Shown piece after piece: positions 34,901-47,763 of a stretch of 64,000 nt of DNA (position 1 is its first letter; each line of letters opens with the position of its first letter). The stretch comes from Agapanthus africanus. Its lineage: Eukaryota; Streptophyta; Magnoliopsida; Asparagales; Amaryllidaceae. The notes below the pieces were generated by a model. That model was not told the DNA's origin, did no database searches, and was given only the letters and a program-made list of their open reading frames with translations. The stretch covers positions 452,577,096 through 452,641,095 of the forward strand of contig JASDDO010000026.1 in NCBI GenBank assembly GCA_030015575.1, written 5' to 3'. The position numbers and the translations under genes were made by a program.

Positions 34901-36109
34901 TCCGGAGGATACTGACCAGAGTCGATAGATGGATATGGGCGTACTGCCGGGGCCGAGGGCCGATACCGCAGACAGAGCCCGTGGGCCGATCCGGACTGAC
35001 GGAGCCCGATATATGAGGATTTACGTGCCGATACTGGGCACAGTTTTCATGATGTTTTCGAGTGCCGATGCTGGGCACTCCGGTTCTATGATTTTGACGT
35101 GTCGCGAGGGACACAGGTGGTTTATATCCTCATATTTCCATGCATATGCTGATGATATTTACATGCATGATGGTTATTGTCATTGGGTGACGAGTGGACG
35201 GGATCCACGTACAGGCAGATTGATTTCATTGATTGTACCTCACATTTATGTTATGCTATTACCTGAGGCACTGGCACGAGCACTTGGCACTACACTCATG
35301 TATAGAGATTACATTACCAGTTTAGCATGTTTCAGACTTATTCATATTGAGGTTTATATATATATCTGATCGTATTGACCTAGGATGGGTCATACATTCG
35401 ATCTCTTCTTGTAGATATTTTTCTATTCACGAGTTGGCAACTCACCCCCGTTGTGCCTCAGTCCTTGCAGGTTTTGCCGTACAGATTCCATAGCGGCATA
35501 TCTGGCACACTGCTTCCATATGGGTGACTTGCGTTGATAGGTGGGTTCTTTTGTATCAGAACCTCCATTGTTCCTGTATTATTCATTGTATCTAGAAATT
35601 CCATCATCCAAAACTTGTATATTGTTTCAGACTTAGAAAACAGTGTTGTATTATTTCGACCTTAGAGTCGCGCTTGTAGTATTACGGTTTTCTGGCTGTT
35701 TTGAGTTTCTTTTTGGGTTTTGATCCTCGCCCTTTTGCGTTGTATATTATATTGCTTGCGTGGTTGTGACCGTCGATTGACGAAGAGCTAGCTCTCGCTT
35801 GGGGATGCCTTTTATCATTTCATATTTATGTTATTCTTGTTGTACCCCGTTCGGGGCCAGTTTTTACAAAGGAAACTCTGCCGAAGTTTTCAGGAAAGGT
35901 TACACATTTTAAAAATGCGTATTCGGCTTAGTTATTTAAAAACTTTGATTTTCAAAACATGTTTTCTTTACCTCTTAAAACCAGTTTTTCCTTTATTTAC
36001 TCCTTAAATGGTTTTAGATTTCTGGGCTTTTGGCTTACTTGGATCAGATGGAGTCTTATAGACTTCATAGGATTCAAGGGCCAGTCACGTGCTCTTTCAG
36101 GTCGTGACA
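31966..36109 (+). repeat. 5' LTR of the LARD-like element
   Basis: 4144 bp, near-identical to 39558-43702. It contains a 73-codon ORF (32417-32638) present in both LTRs with a few substitutions. It also has a 15-bp hairpin (CAATTATCGATGATG at 34436-34450 with CATCATCGATAATTG at 34491-34505). Confidence 0.95.
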
Positions 36110-36113
36110 AATT

Positions 36114-36125
36114 TGGTATCAGAGC
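36114..36125 (+). promoter_or_regulatory. Primer-binding site of the LARD-like element
   Basis: TGGTATCAGAGC, a perfect complement to the initiator tRNA-Met 3' end, four nt after the LTR end. Confidence 0.93.
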
Positions 36126-38424
36126 GCTAGGTTGACCTTGGTTCGAGTCTAAGTTTGACTATGTGGAGCCTAGGGCGTCTATATATACGGAACTTAGGCT
36201 TGACCTTACGGAACTTAGACTTAGTCGAGGGGGTGTTAGACCCGAACTTTCGTCGTGTAGGATGACCCTTGGTTGATGGAATAGGTGACTTCAGTAGAGT
36301 GACTTACCGTGGGTATGTTCCGCGGCATACTTACGACACGCCACTCCGCTTAAGAAACCTTAGGATGTACATTTCCTTGCACAGTATTATATTCCTTCCT
36401 ATGATCTATCCTCATCGATACTGGTTATGATCTTGCTGCCGTGATAGCACGGGCAGAGTGAGCTACGGCTCGAGTTGCGTCAGCATGAGCTCGTCGTGGA
36501 TGAAGGCTGACCGGGGCGTGATTCCAGAGACATACGGTTGCATGGAGGCTTCGTATTTTGTGTTTCCGCACTATGAGCGTTTGACAGATCGCTGTTGCGA
36601 GATTTCTCGGATGTACCGGTCGGTACCAGAGGATTGAGCCACTGATAGAGGCCAGCCAGGATGTGATGACCGTTGATATATCGCTTATTCATGATGGTTG
36701 AGGCGCTGCTTAGCGTACCGACGAATGAGCCAGTTGTTGCTGCGAATGATGGGATCTCGCCCAGATGATTGGAGCTACTGCAGCATGAGCATATACTTAG
36801 AGATATGATTATGAGTCGCTAGTCACCGAGGATGAATGACTAGGACATGTGGTTCGTTCGCTTACCCCGATGCGAGGTCATCAGGTAGATTGATTCCAGC
36901 TAGAGACGACTTCACGTAGGTTCGTTGAGAGTCGATTGAGACGATCGAATGTCAGGAACCCATTTTCCAAGTTTAAAGTATTCGGAAAGACATGCAAGCG
37001 ATTCTATGGACCCTCTAGAAGACTGAAACCCTAACTCGACATAATGACCGTGTGAAAACCTTTAAACCTTAGGGTTTGCGGCAGTTCCTCGGCACCATTG
37101 GTGAGGCTTGGGTTTTCCCTTCTACGGCTGGACCACCGACGCTGTGGCATGTACTCGATACTATTAAACTGTACTCAAGATGTTGATCTCTTGGGGGATT
37201 ATGAGGTTCTGACGAGCCGATCGGACGATTCGACATCATTCGGATATCATGTGATGGGACACTGCTTGGGAGACTCCAGATACGAGCATAGCCGTCGGAG
37301 CGCAGTCCGTGTGGCCATGATGAGATGAGTCCGAATCAGTCGATATTGGAGCAAGGTGGAGTAAAGAGTTCGCACGAGATTTCGACGAGATGACGTTCCA
37401 CTCCGCTGACATCAGAGATGTGATATCCACGCTGAGGGCGTGTTCGGCTAGATATCTTCTACTGAGTAAGGAAGATACCGAGTTCGTGATTTCAAGTCCG
37501 TATGAGGGACTTCGGATGGACCGTATCCGAAGGCATTGCAGTGCTCAGATAGAGACGCGACGTCGAAATGGACGATGATACAGACAAGCGGGACAAGAGG
37601 TTCGTGCGAGACGCTGATGAGATGTCATTACTTCCCGTCGAGACCAGAGGCTTGATATGCTTACAGAGGCGTTGGGATGCGACCAATTTCCGAGGGAATG
37701 CTGTGGTGAGGACACAGATGTCCATTGAACGAGAAAAGACTATGCAAGAGTACCAGCCTCCGTACAGATCGGCATAGGCAAGATCGGCAGAGACCTTGAG
37801 CAGGATTCCTTCCAGGACACCGCTGCAATGATGTTTGCATCCAGGATCAGACGTGTGATGTGCATTCAGAGGACACGAGGTCGGCGCCAGAGATGTGCTG
37901 CTTTATGAGCGGTCGTGAGGATTGACCGAGAGATGACCAGGGAAGCGCCAGAACGGAATCGTTCCTGTCAGCACACCTGACCGGGTCGATGAGCCGATAG
38001 ATTGCAAGATTGGTAATCCACAGGGAAGATAAGGAACCAGAGGCAGAGGACGCCAGCCGCGAGCATGAGGCAAGTAGATATCTTGCGCCGCTAGAATTGG
38101 ATGTACCGGCACCTTCTCGACTTCGAAGGAGGATATACCGAGGACGGTATTTATGAATTATGATTTATGATTTTGTGATTTGATTATCACGTATCCGTCA
38201 CTTTGGATTTCGGTATTTTGGCGATCTATTTGCCTGATTTAGTCTTGATGACTGAGTTCCATGATATTTGATTTTGTGCACCATGGTTGCACTTGGTATT
38301 CATATTTTGTGCAGAGTTATTATTCTTGAGGTATTGATTGTGATTTCATGCCTATTTTATACCGGTGATTTGATTTACGCTTCCAGCGTAGCTTTCATAT
38401 ACTTTTAGTGTTTTGATTTGATTT

Positions 38425-38885
38425 GTGCACGCTGATGCAGACGGTTGTGAGATTTTCCATCGCGGTACACTTGATTTTGATTGAGCCACATTATATATCG
38501 TCGACTTGACCCTGATATTTATGATTGATTCTTGCACTCCGTGCATCTGATTAGGCTTACGCATGTTCAGCGTTGCTATTGGATTTCGTGATTCCGTGCA
38601 TGTTGAGCGCACAAGATTTAGCTTTTATTCGTGCATGATGGATGCACTGATTTGGACCTTCGCGCATGTTGGGCGCATGTTTTGAGATACGATCTTGGTG
38701 CACACCCGATGCACTAAATCGAGATTCTTCGTGCATGTCAGATGCACCGGATTTTTGGCTGTCAGGCACACACGTTGCCTATGACAGATTCTTCGTGCAC
38801 ACCCGTTGCACGTAAATATGGTTTTGTACACCTGTTTGGCACATATATGGATTTTGATTTCCGTGCGCACCAGACGTACACGGTG
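38425..38885 (+). repeat. Periodic palindromic units in the LARD core
   Basis: About ten imperfect units are spaced roughly 30-40 nt apart. Each is a short inverted repeat of the type GTGCA-n(5-8)-TGCAC. Examples are CGTGCA/TGCACG at about 38794-38812, AGGCA/TGCCT at 38764-38780, GTGCA/TGCAC near 38632-38646 and 38699-38713, and a GCGCAT-type unit near 38662. Arm sequences vary while pairing is largely kept. Confidence 0.7.
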
Positions 38886-39544
38886 GTGTTATGTGCATTT
38901 TTGGGATTTATTCCTTTTGGAGCAGTACATTTTTATGATATTGGACATTTGTTTTCATACTGAGCAGGACTAGTCAGAGGACAGTACCTGGATATATTCT
39001 GCATGCATTGATAGTTCGAAGGGATTTCCAGAGAGCGAGCTATGGTCTCGATATATATATACCTACGTGTCCGATATGACACGAAACGTTTAAAAAAAAG
39101 GAAACCCTTCTAAATTGTTTTCAAAACGGCGGAACGTACCTATTAAACAAAGGATATATATATACGTATATAGTTATTTTCTTATGAAAAACGTCCGCCA
39201 CTGTGCAGTGTTACGCGCATCGCACAGCGACTCAAAAAGATTTGGCATGCATTTATATCAGCTATTCACATGTATAGGTTGGATGTCTACATGTATAGTT
39301 CTAATCTATATCATATTGGTTTTGTATTGGATTTGACATTGGTGTCGTTACTATGACTCCGATGATTGCGGGATGCTTGATGGAGTGTTGCTTTTGAGTT
39401 ATCTGCTCAGTACTCATGCGCATGCATTGCGCTATGATACGTTTTATGTATTGCTGATTTCGGAGCCCCGACGACTTGGAATTTGTATCGAAATGTTTTA
39501 GTATTTGGGGGTTTTAAATTTAAATTCGGGGACCGAAGTTCTTT

Positions 39545-39557
39545 AAGGGGGGTAGAT
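39545..39557 (+). promoter_or_regulatory. Polypurine tract of the LARD-like element
   Basis: AAGGGGGGTAGAT directly before the 3' LTR start TGTAACG at 39558. It confirms the plus orientation. Confidence 0.92.
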
Positions 39558-42500
39558 TGTAACGTTTCAAAATAATAAAATATTATTTTTAGGAATTTTT
39601 ATAATTTAATATTATTTTAATGAATATTTTAATATTCTGGTATAATTAAATACAAATAAATGGGGAAAAATTTTGGAAAATTCTAAGATAGGGTATTTTA
39701 TAGAATCATGCCATTTTAAAGTTTTTAAGATTAGTTATATGCTAATATAGTGCTAATCGCGATTAAAAATCGCTAATCGGATTTTTAGCTTTTTTGTGCA
39801 AAAATGTGCACATAACATTTTCTACACTTGTGTTGCTTGTGCATTTCTACCATGGCTTTTATTTTGGGTCTACAATTCAAGTGAGAAGAGTTTAGTGAAG
39901 AAAAGAAAAGAAAAGGTTTCATGATGAGATAGAGAAAGGGACCAAGTCGACCTTCACCTTTTTGAACCATACCCCATCATTTTTCCTTCTCCTTTTCTCT
40001 CCCCTCTCATGAAGAGCTGCTGCTGCTCCTGCTCCCTCTCATTTCCCTCCCCTTCACTTCATAGATCCCGCTCATTTCCCTCACCAAAACCTCATTCCCA
40101 CTTCACAAAACTTGCTCCCGACCACACTAGCTACACTTTGAACCTAGCAAGATTGGATTTGGAGGACTTTGAGCAACTCAAGAAAATTCTTGAGTTGCCA
40201 AATGAGGTAATTTCTGGATCATTAGATTAGATTTTGCATTACTTATACCCCTATGTTAAAATTGAATCGATATCGGGTGGTGTTGTGGACTTAAAGGAAA
40301 CCTAGTTAGGGTTTGAGGAAATTGTGGGTTGTAGTGTGAAATTGAGCTTAGTGGAGGCTGCACAAACACCCTAGTGATGGAATTGAGATCCAAACCTGAG
40401 ATTTGAAACCCGGAATATGGATTTAGAAAACCGATATCGGAGATATTGTGAAATCTGTGAAGGTTTTAGGAATCTGCTATCACCCCGAGACCCCTAAAAT
40501 AAAATTGAGCTGACAGTGAGTCGTGCAGGCACCTAGGAAGCTACCACCAGGACCCGAGCCCCTAATTCAAACCCATGGCCGTAGATTTAATCATTCTGGC
40601 CGCAATTTGCGGCCAGAGTAGAGGGGAATGGGTTCATTTTTGTTCTAGGGCTCATTTTGCACTAAATTAGACCCCTCCTATATACAGTTTTGGCTAATTG
40701 TCACCTGGGGAAAATCTGGAAGCATTTTGGTGTGTTTTAGGGTATGTTTTCCGTATTTTAAAATGCACTTCTTAATATTTGTATTTGTATTTGGTTGTCG
40801 GGTGTTCGTACATCGACAACAGTGATTGTTAGATTGATTTGCACGTATAGGCCATAGGTTCCAACCTATGAGCACACTGTGCGATGTATCGGTTTTCTGC
40901 CTCGATTTTAATACGTATTGTGACTGTTTATTATTCTAGGTACCCTCGCAAGGATTCCGAGGCAAAGGAGCATGGCGTCATCAATTTCGGCAAGCGAAGA
41001 CCAGGTGAGTAGATTTATATCTACGGGGAGAAGTCGGGTGGATGGCGTATAGCACCCCCGCAGTCCGTGGTGATGCATACGAATACGTATACACACATAT
41101 ATTTATTATGTGTTGTTAAGATTATTGATGGTAATAATAGAATTATCAATGATAAGGATGTATTGGTGTGGTATAGTGCGAACCCTAGAGTAGTGGTTGC
41201 ACTCACACATACACGTACACGTATACTTGCATACATTCTTTCATCTATCTATGCGCATTTAGAGGTGTGTATATCTACACATGGGTATGGGACTATGTGT
41301 TCATATACGGGATTTGAGGCCGTGAGATTCAGCGATATGACAGAGTTCGTAATTGAGGTGCAACATGATAGTTTTAGCGAGCCTTTGGGCATGTGTTTTA
41401 CCCCGCATTCATATTTATATAGATGGTATCGATGGTACTAGACTTAGATTTGTACCAGCGATAATGTGATATGATGGTAATGATACCTGATACATGATGA
41501 GATAGATGTGATATTGACCCGCACCTAGCTATTAGGATGCCGTACGACGATTTACCGTACGAGCTTTATATTGATGTTAGATCCGCACTCATGACTCTAG
41601 GATGTTATATGATATACCGTATCATACGTGATACTATTGAGGCGAGATCACCGACTATTGTATATATATGTGTATATCGACTCAGATGTAGGTGGTTTCA
41701 TACCCCTCCTATTTAGATTACCTGGTAGACATTAGACTGACCCGAGTCATACCTATTTCAAAACTAATGAATCGGGGATATTTTTAAGATAAACAAAAAG
41801 GGATTCTACGGGCATTATTCAAACGAAGTATCTTTTCTTAAAACACCGTGACCCTTATTTTATTAAAAACCCCGATGCGTCTTATTTCAAATGTCAAGGC
41901 TGCATGATATATTTATTGAGGCAGGTTCTTTACTGTTGCGTGATTATTCGATTCCGCATATTCATGCTGTTTGCATTGCATCGCTTATATTGTTGATATA
42001 TTTCAGTCATGCTGCTAGGACACCAGCACAATTATCGATGATGCATATGTTCCACGTACACTTGTCTGCCGGCTCACACACTTCATCATCGATAATTGCC
42101 ATGTCACTACACTGTAGTACTGTTGCATTCAGTGTATGTTGCTTACATTTCTTTACATGTCGCATACGTCATGCTTTCTGATTATACGCATTGAGATATG
42201 TTGTTTCCATGATATTTCTGGTTTTCGGGAACCGTGGGTGTTTCAAAAAGAGAATATGTAATTGTTTTAAAACCCGGTTACCCTTGATATGATATTTCAG
42301 TGCGTCCACCATGAGTTTTCTCGGTGCTGAGAGCGACATGTGAAACCCGATTCGAGGAGGCGGATGAGGCCGATTACGGGTACATGGTGGACCCGGTATG
42401 GTTCCCCGGGGTAAGAAATGTTTTTCGTGGAGTAGACGATGAGCCTGGCAGGGTGGCGAGTACCTACCGGTGATTGGTTGGACCTGGCGGTTATCCGGAG

Positions 42501-43702
42501 GATACTGACCAGAGTCGATAGATGGATATGGGCGTACTGCCGGGGCCGAGGGCCGATACCGCAGACAGAGCCCGTGGGCCGATCCGGACTGACGGAGCCC
42601 GATATATAAGGATTTACGTGCCGATGCTGGGCACAGTTTTCATGATGTTTTCGAGTGCCGATGCTGGGCACTCCGGTTCCATGATTTTGACATGTCGCGA
42701 GGGACACAGGTGGTTTATATCCTCATATTTCCATGCATATGCTGATGATATTTACATGCATGATGGTTATTGTCATTGGGTGACGAGTGGACGGGATCCA
42801 CGTACTTGCAGATTGATTTCATTGATTGTACCTCACATTTATGTTATGCTATTACCTGAGGCACTGGCACGAGCACTTGGCACTACACTCATGTATAGAG
42901 ATTACATTGCCAGTTTAGCATGTTTCAGACTTATTCATATTGAGGTTTATATATATATCTGATCGTATTGACCTAGGATGGGTCATACATTCGATCTCTG
43001 CTTATAGATATTTTTCTATTCACGAGTTGGCAACTCACCCCCGTTGTGCCACAGTCCTTGCAGGTTTTGCCGTACAGATTCCATAGCGGCATTTCTGGCA
43101 CACTGCTTCCATATGGGTGACTTGCGTTGATAGGTGGGTTCTTTTGTATCAGAACCGCCATTGTTCCTGTATTATTCATTGTATCTAGAAATTCCATTAA
43201 CCAAAACTTGTATATTGTTTCAGACTTAGAAAACAGTGTTGTATTATTTCGACCTTGGAGTCGCGCTTGTAGTATTACGGTTTTCTGGCTGTTTTGAGTA
43301 TCTTTTTGGGTTTTGATCCTCGCCCTTTGGCGTTGTATATTATATTGCTTGCGTGGTTGTGACCGTCGATTGACGAAGAGCTAGCTCCCGCTTAGGTATG
43401 CCTTTTATCATTTCATATTTATGTTATTCTTGTTGTACCCCGTTCGGGGCCAGCTTTTACAAAGGAAACTCTGCCGAAATTTTCAGGAAAGGTTACACAT
43501 TTTAAAAATGCATATTCGGCTTAGTTATTTAAAAACTTTGATTTTCAAAACATGTTTTCTTTACCTCTTAAAACTAGTTTTTCCTTTATTTACTCCTTAA
43601 ATGGTTTTAGATTTCTGGGCTTTTGGCTTACTTGGATCAGATGGAGTCTTATAGACTTCATAGGATTCAAGGGCCAGTCACGTGCTCTTTCATGTCGTGA
43701 CA
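39558..43702 (+). repeat. 3' LTR of the LARD-like element
   Basis: 4145 bp, paired with 31966-36109. The hairpin is at 42029-42043 with 42084-42098. The 73-codon ORF is at 40009-40230. Confidence 0.95.
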
Positions 43703-45262
43703 TCGTCTCTCCCGGTATAGGGAGTTGATGTTGCGCTGTGTTCGATTGGCTATAACCGGAAATCCTTGGCCAGGGTTGCTGAGATTTACTGGTAAGTGTT
43801 ACCAGTAGTTTCTCGAACTGTTATAGACCTCATATCGACACGACTTATCGAGCTACTGGGGTCTGACGTTTACCACCCCTCGGCAAGATATGCGACATAT
43901 CAGACGATCAGACCGGACTGTACGGTAAGTGTTACTGGTTGGATTCACAGGAGTGTGAGCGGGCTTGCTCGTTGATCTTCTGATCGCTCAATACCCGGGT
44001 GGCCGTTACGTTTAGCAGACCGCTTGCGGCTTGTGGGTGTTTGATATGATCATCACCTGCTGCCGGCGTATTGACGAGTCTTTAGAGTCCTACACAGAGG
44101 TTTCCTGGCTCAAGCGAAATGAAATAGGAGCTCATATAAGATATGTGCGGGACCGAGAATAATACCAGTATGTGATACTGAATTCTATTCTCACGATCTG
44201 TATCATTGGACGGTTAGATGAGATATAGCCGGGTTACCGAATCAAGTGTTGATTCGATACATTGATACACTTGATATTAGTCGGTTATATGCAGTATGAC
44301 CGGATCATTAAATCAAGTATTGATTTAATGATTTAATGTATATCATATATTTGATATATTACTTTACATTAACCAGTATTGGTTCACTTAAGATTATTTT
44401 CTCACTTGAATGTGCACATTGTATATATGATATAATTTTGTGCACTATTTTGTATCATGTTTGATGATACATGAAAACTTGGTTGTGTGTATGCTTTAGA
44501 CCATGTTTAGGTAAATGGTTAGGGTTTTTATTTATTTATTTATTTATTCTTTTTGGCAAAAATAAAATGGTGGCATTCTTTGTTTTTATTTGAAGCTTCA
44601 TGAAGCTTTGAAAAGTTCAAACCATTTTGTTTTTTCTTTTAACCTAACCATTTACCTAAACCCTAGTTTATTCTCTACATTAGTTTACCTCACCCATGGT
44701 TGCTAAAAGATAGACTTCACTTGTATTTTCTTTTTTAGATAATTCATTTTTTCATATCTTTCTTCATCTTCTTCTTGATGAAGAAAGAAAACCTTTGCTA
44801 GAAATTTACAAGTGATGAATCCAAGTGAGAAATCCAAATCCGAAGTGAACCTACTTCCTATTTCTTCATCCTCTACCACTTGCCATGTTGTATAGGGTGT
44901 TTTTTTCACAAGGTTGATGACCAAGTGAAGATGGAGGTTGAGTTTGAGTCGCCTCGACGTAGATCATTTTCGGCATCGAAGTCAACGACCTAGCCCGCCC
45001 ATTTCTCCGATGAAACCGACACTAGAGTCCGGGATTCCGATGAACGCAGCGGAGGGACGTCAACACGGAGCTAGAGAAGTGGAGGACCGGATATACAAAG
45101 GTTGTATTTCCATTCACTTAGTAGCAAAATAGTTTGCTAGCTTTAGTTTTCGCCTTTACTCTAGTTAACGATCTAGTTTAGGGCTTCTCGGCACCGGAAA
45201 ATTTTGAATTTGGCATGGTTGATGCCTTGTGGAACCTCTTTTGTGTGCCTAGGAACCCTACA
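43703..45262 (+). repeat. 5' LTR of element B, second part
   Basis: Begins with the right TSD copy TCGTC (43703-43707) and continues LTR B to its end CCCTACA. 1555 bp after the TSD plus the first 646 bp give 2201 bp. It includes an (ATTT)n run near 44528 and an antisense 73-codon ORF (44703-44924). Confidence 0.95.
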
Positions 45263-45263
45263 G

Positions 45264-45276
45264 TAGTATCAGAGCC
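45264..45276 (+). promoter_or_regulatory. Primer-binding site of element B
   Basis: TAGTATCAGAGCC, one mismatch from the initiator-Met complement TGGTATCAGAGCC, one nt after the LTR. Confidence 0.92.
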
Positions 45277-45464
45277 TAGCTAGAGCTTTAGGCGAAGTGT
45301 TAACGAAGTTTAAAGTCCGATCGAAACACGAAACCCTAATCCGAACCCTTCTCTGTACATTTTCTGGAATTGTGGATTTTTGTGAATTAAAAATATCCAA
45401 AAAATTCTGCAGGGTTTTCTAGGGTTTTCTGTGAAGCTCGTGTCCCCAACTCCACTAAACTGTC

Positions 45465-45510
45465 GTGGAACCGCGGCCCCTCCCTGGTATTAGCGGCGGT
45501 TCCGCGGCCG
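45465..45510. other. GC palindrome pair in the B leader
   Basis: GTGGAACCGCGGCC at about 45465-45478 and CGGCGGTTCCGCGGCCG at 45494-45510. Each is partly decayed but the paired layout of element A is retained, about 200 nt after the PBS. Confidence 0.75.
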
Positions 45511-47381
45511 TATAAGTGAATCTTGTCACTTTATTTGCACAGTAATGCCCATCTGTACATGCTGTATTTTATGGGAATTTTTAATTGATACTCAACAGTT
45601 GAGTTTTCTGGGTTGTATTGGGGATTTAATGATTCGATCGGATATTTTAACTTTGTTTTGTTTTTCCAGGTAATTTTAGAACATGTTAAAAAACTCGACC
45701 GGATATAAATACCCACTTTTTCCCCCGCCGGGAAATTTCCAAATGTTGGATTTTTCCGTAGTTTAATAACGTTCTAAGTAATGCAAGTAACGCGATGGTC
45801 CCTCTAAAAGACAACAAACCTTAACTCGATTATGTGACCGTCTTGAACTTCCCTTTGAACCTTAGGGTTTGGGGCAGTACGGCGTGCCACATGTGAGGCG
45901 TTGGCTTGACCCTTCTACGGCTGGACCGTTGGTACTATGGCATGAAGTGAATGTTTTTAAACTTATTTCATGTGTTGAGCTTTTCGGGAAAACTTGGGTG
46001 TTTGATTATTCGATCGGAAAGTTTAACATTTTCTATTTATCTGGAATGTGATACAATAATTGGAATCCACAAGTAGTTATGAGATAACTGATTTGGATGT
46101 TATAAACATAGCAGTTTAGTCTCACTTGATCGGTTGCCACGGAATTTTGATGTGATCAAAAGTCCGTCGCAATCACGTAGTGTACGCGGATACTCGCCGG
46201 GTAAACTTAATAGACAGCCACACCCCATAGCCCCGACCAAGTGACTGTAGGAGAACCCCGTCGCCGAAAGCATCCGTTCGGGTGCTCGCGGCAGCGGTGT
46301 TCCGCCTTGGTGCACTTCGTCGACGGCATCAGGGGTGCGGCCGCCTACTAAAGTTTGCGACGAACATTCGATCAAAATGTCGGGAATCTTATTGAATTGC
46401 CCGACTTAATATTGAAAAGAGTTTTCGATAAATGAGACTAAAATGCGGGGTTTATAATTGTTAGGCATGTGATGTCTAAGGAATTCAGATGGTTAGGCAT
46501 GGGATGTCTAAATAGTTTGCGGATTCCAACTGTTGTAGTTTTACACTTTCTTTTCTGTGACCGTAAGTGTAATATGTGATATCGCCGGTTTCGTTGCTAT
46601 ATGTCAACGAAAATTGGGATACGCATGTTTACTTACGTTGATGACATGTGATGTTATGTGTTGCTGGATATGTTATATTGGATCGGCGTTTGAATAGCCG
46701 GGGTCTTTTTTATCTGAGATGAGTATTTTTCATTTTCATTCATGTAAAAACTTGTATGTAATATACATTTATTGGGGCACTTCCAGGTTGCGGAAGATGT
46801 CACCATTTGTATATTATTTTCTTTTCCACACTAGGATAGACCCAAGGAGGGGAGCACAAGTAACCGGGTTCTAGGGTCCAGTGGGAGACCAACTCGAGGA
46901 GTCGAGTCCGGGTCTCCTAACTCTAGAATTGGTAGGGTTGCTTGCCGCTCTCGTAGGGGTCTAGGGGTGTGGGTTTGGCTATTCATCGCAACCGTGGAAT
47001 CCGTGTTTTATACTGGCTCGTATTGAAAACACGGACGTCCTAGTATATCCAATGTTTCGTATGTTTCTTCTGCTGCGATATCTGTGATGTGATCATTTGA
47101 TATGTTGTGATAGATACAGTATATAGTATATATGATATATTATATAGACGTTACTTATGTTTTACACCCGCGCTAGCCCTGCCCCGCTCTGCCGTTAGTT
47201 ACCTAACCTAACGGTGCACGAGAGGACATCGAGGCGAATGCGGATGGCATAAGTGTACGTCATATTTATCTGTGATGTTTAGGTGACTTAAATGATAGGA
47301 CTTCATTAATATGATTAATGAAAGAAAAGAAACCTAAAACATGTTGTGGAATCGAATTTTCAAAAACAGGTAGCTACAGTT

Positions 47382-47626
47382 CTTGCTTTGCATCGCGGTG
47401 TTCCTTGTAGAACATCCTGCACCTTATTCGATAAGGAAAGGGCCGAGATCCCTTCACCGGGAGTGACCCCTTTAGCAATAACTGGCAGATGTTACAACCC
47501 TCGGTTTGTCTTTTGATTGCTTCTATAGTTTTTGCTTTGCACCGCGGTATATATGATATATCCTGCACCTTATTCGATGAGGAAAGGGCAGACGATCCCT
47601 TCACTGGGAGTGACCCCTTTAGCAAA
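47382..47626 (+). repeat. Duplicated leader module of element B
   Basis: Two copies (about 47382-47478 and 47534-47626) share 'tgctttgca-cgcggt', 'cctgcaccttattcgat-ag' and 'gtgacccctttagcaa'. Element X has the same module, also doubled, in its own orientation at about 19852-20113. Confidence 0.8.
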
Positions 47627-47763
47627 ACTAGAAAAGCCTAAAAAACACTCCATTTTAAAATCATTTGATTCTACAACGATATCAAGTTCATTGCGCAATA
47701 GGTTTTCAGAAAAACCTGTCATAGCCCTCCGTCATTTCATATAAGTTGTATATAGTATTCGTG

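Larger units (their letters stand above)
36110..39557 (+). other. Non-coding core of the LARD-like element
   Basis: 3.4 kb between PBS and PPT. The longest ORFs are below 80 codons and show no retroelement motif. About 36950-37270 resembles part of the leader of copia element B (about 45740-46050). About 38425-38885 holds a periodic set of short palindromes. Confidence 0.8.
31966..43702 (+). mobile_element. LARD-like large retrotransposon derivative
   Basis: This 11,737-bp element has long terminal repeats of 4144 and 4145 bp and an internal region of only 3448 bp. That region has a clear PBS and PPT but no recognisable gag, protease, RT or integrase. The exact TSD TCGTC lies at 31961-31965 and 43703-43707. 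LTR ends are TGTAACG and GTGACA. The proportions match published LARD elements (LTRs around 4.4 kb, core around 3.5 kb), which are non-autonomous and rely on the enzymes of gypsy relatives. A partner element is not in the window. A diverged relative's LTR lies at 27860-31314. Confidence 0.92.

Noticed and set aside
34929-35369. 146-codon ORF in the LARD LTR (also 42522-42962)
   Set aside because: No domain, no conserved start context. Identical occurrence in both LTRs is expected from LTR duplication; the diverged LTR at 27860-31314 shows no matching frame in the sense I could read.
44528-44550. (ATTT)n microsatellite in LTR B
   Set aside because: Ordinary simple repeat, present in both LTRs (also near 62415).
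46100-46375. 91-codon minus-strand ORF similar in wording to 24781-25038 on the plus strand
   Set aside because: Both are antisense to the leaders of B and Z and match because the leaders are homologous. Frames are offset at the ends and there is no start or stop conservation.
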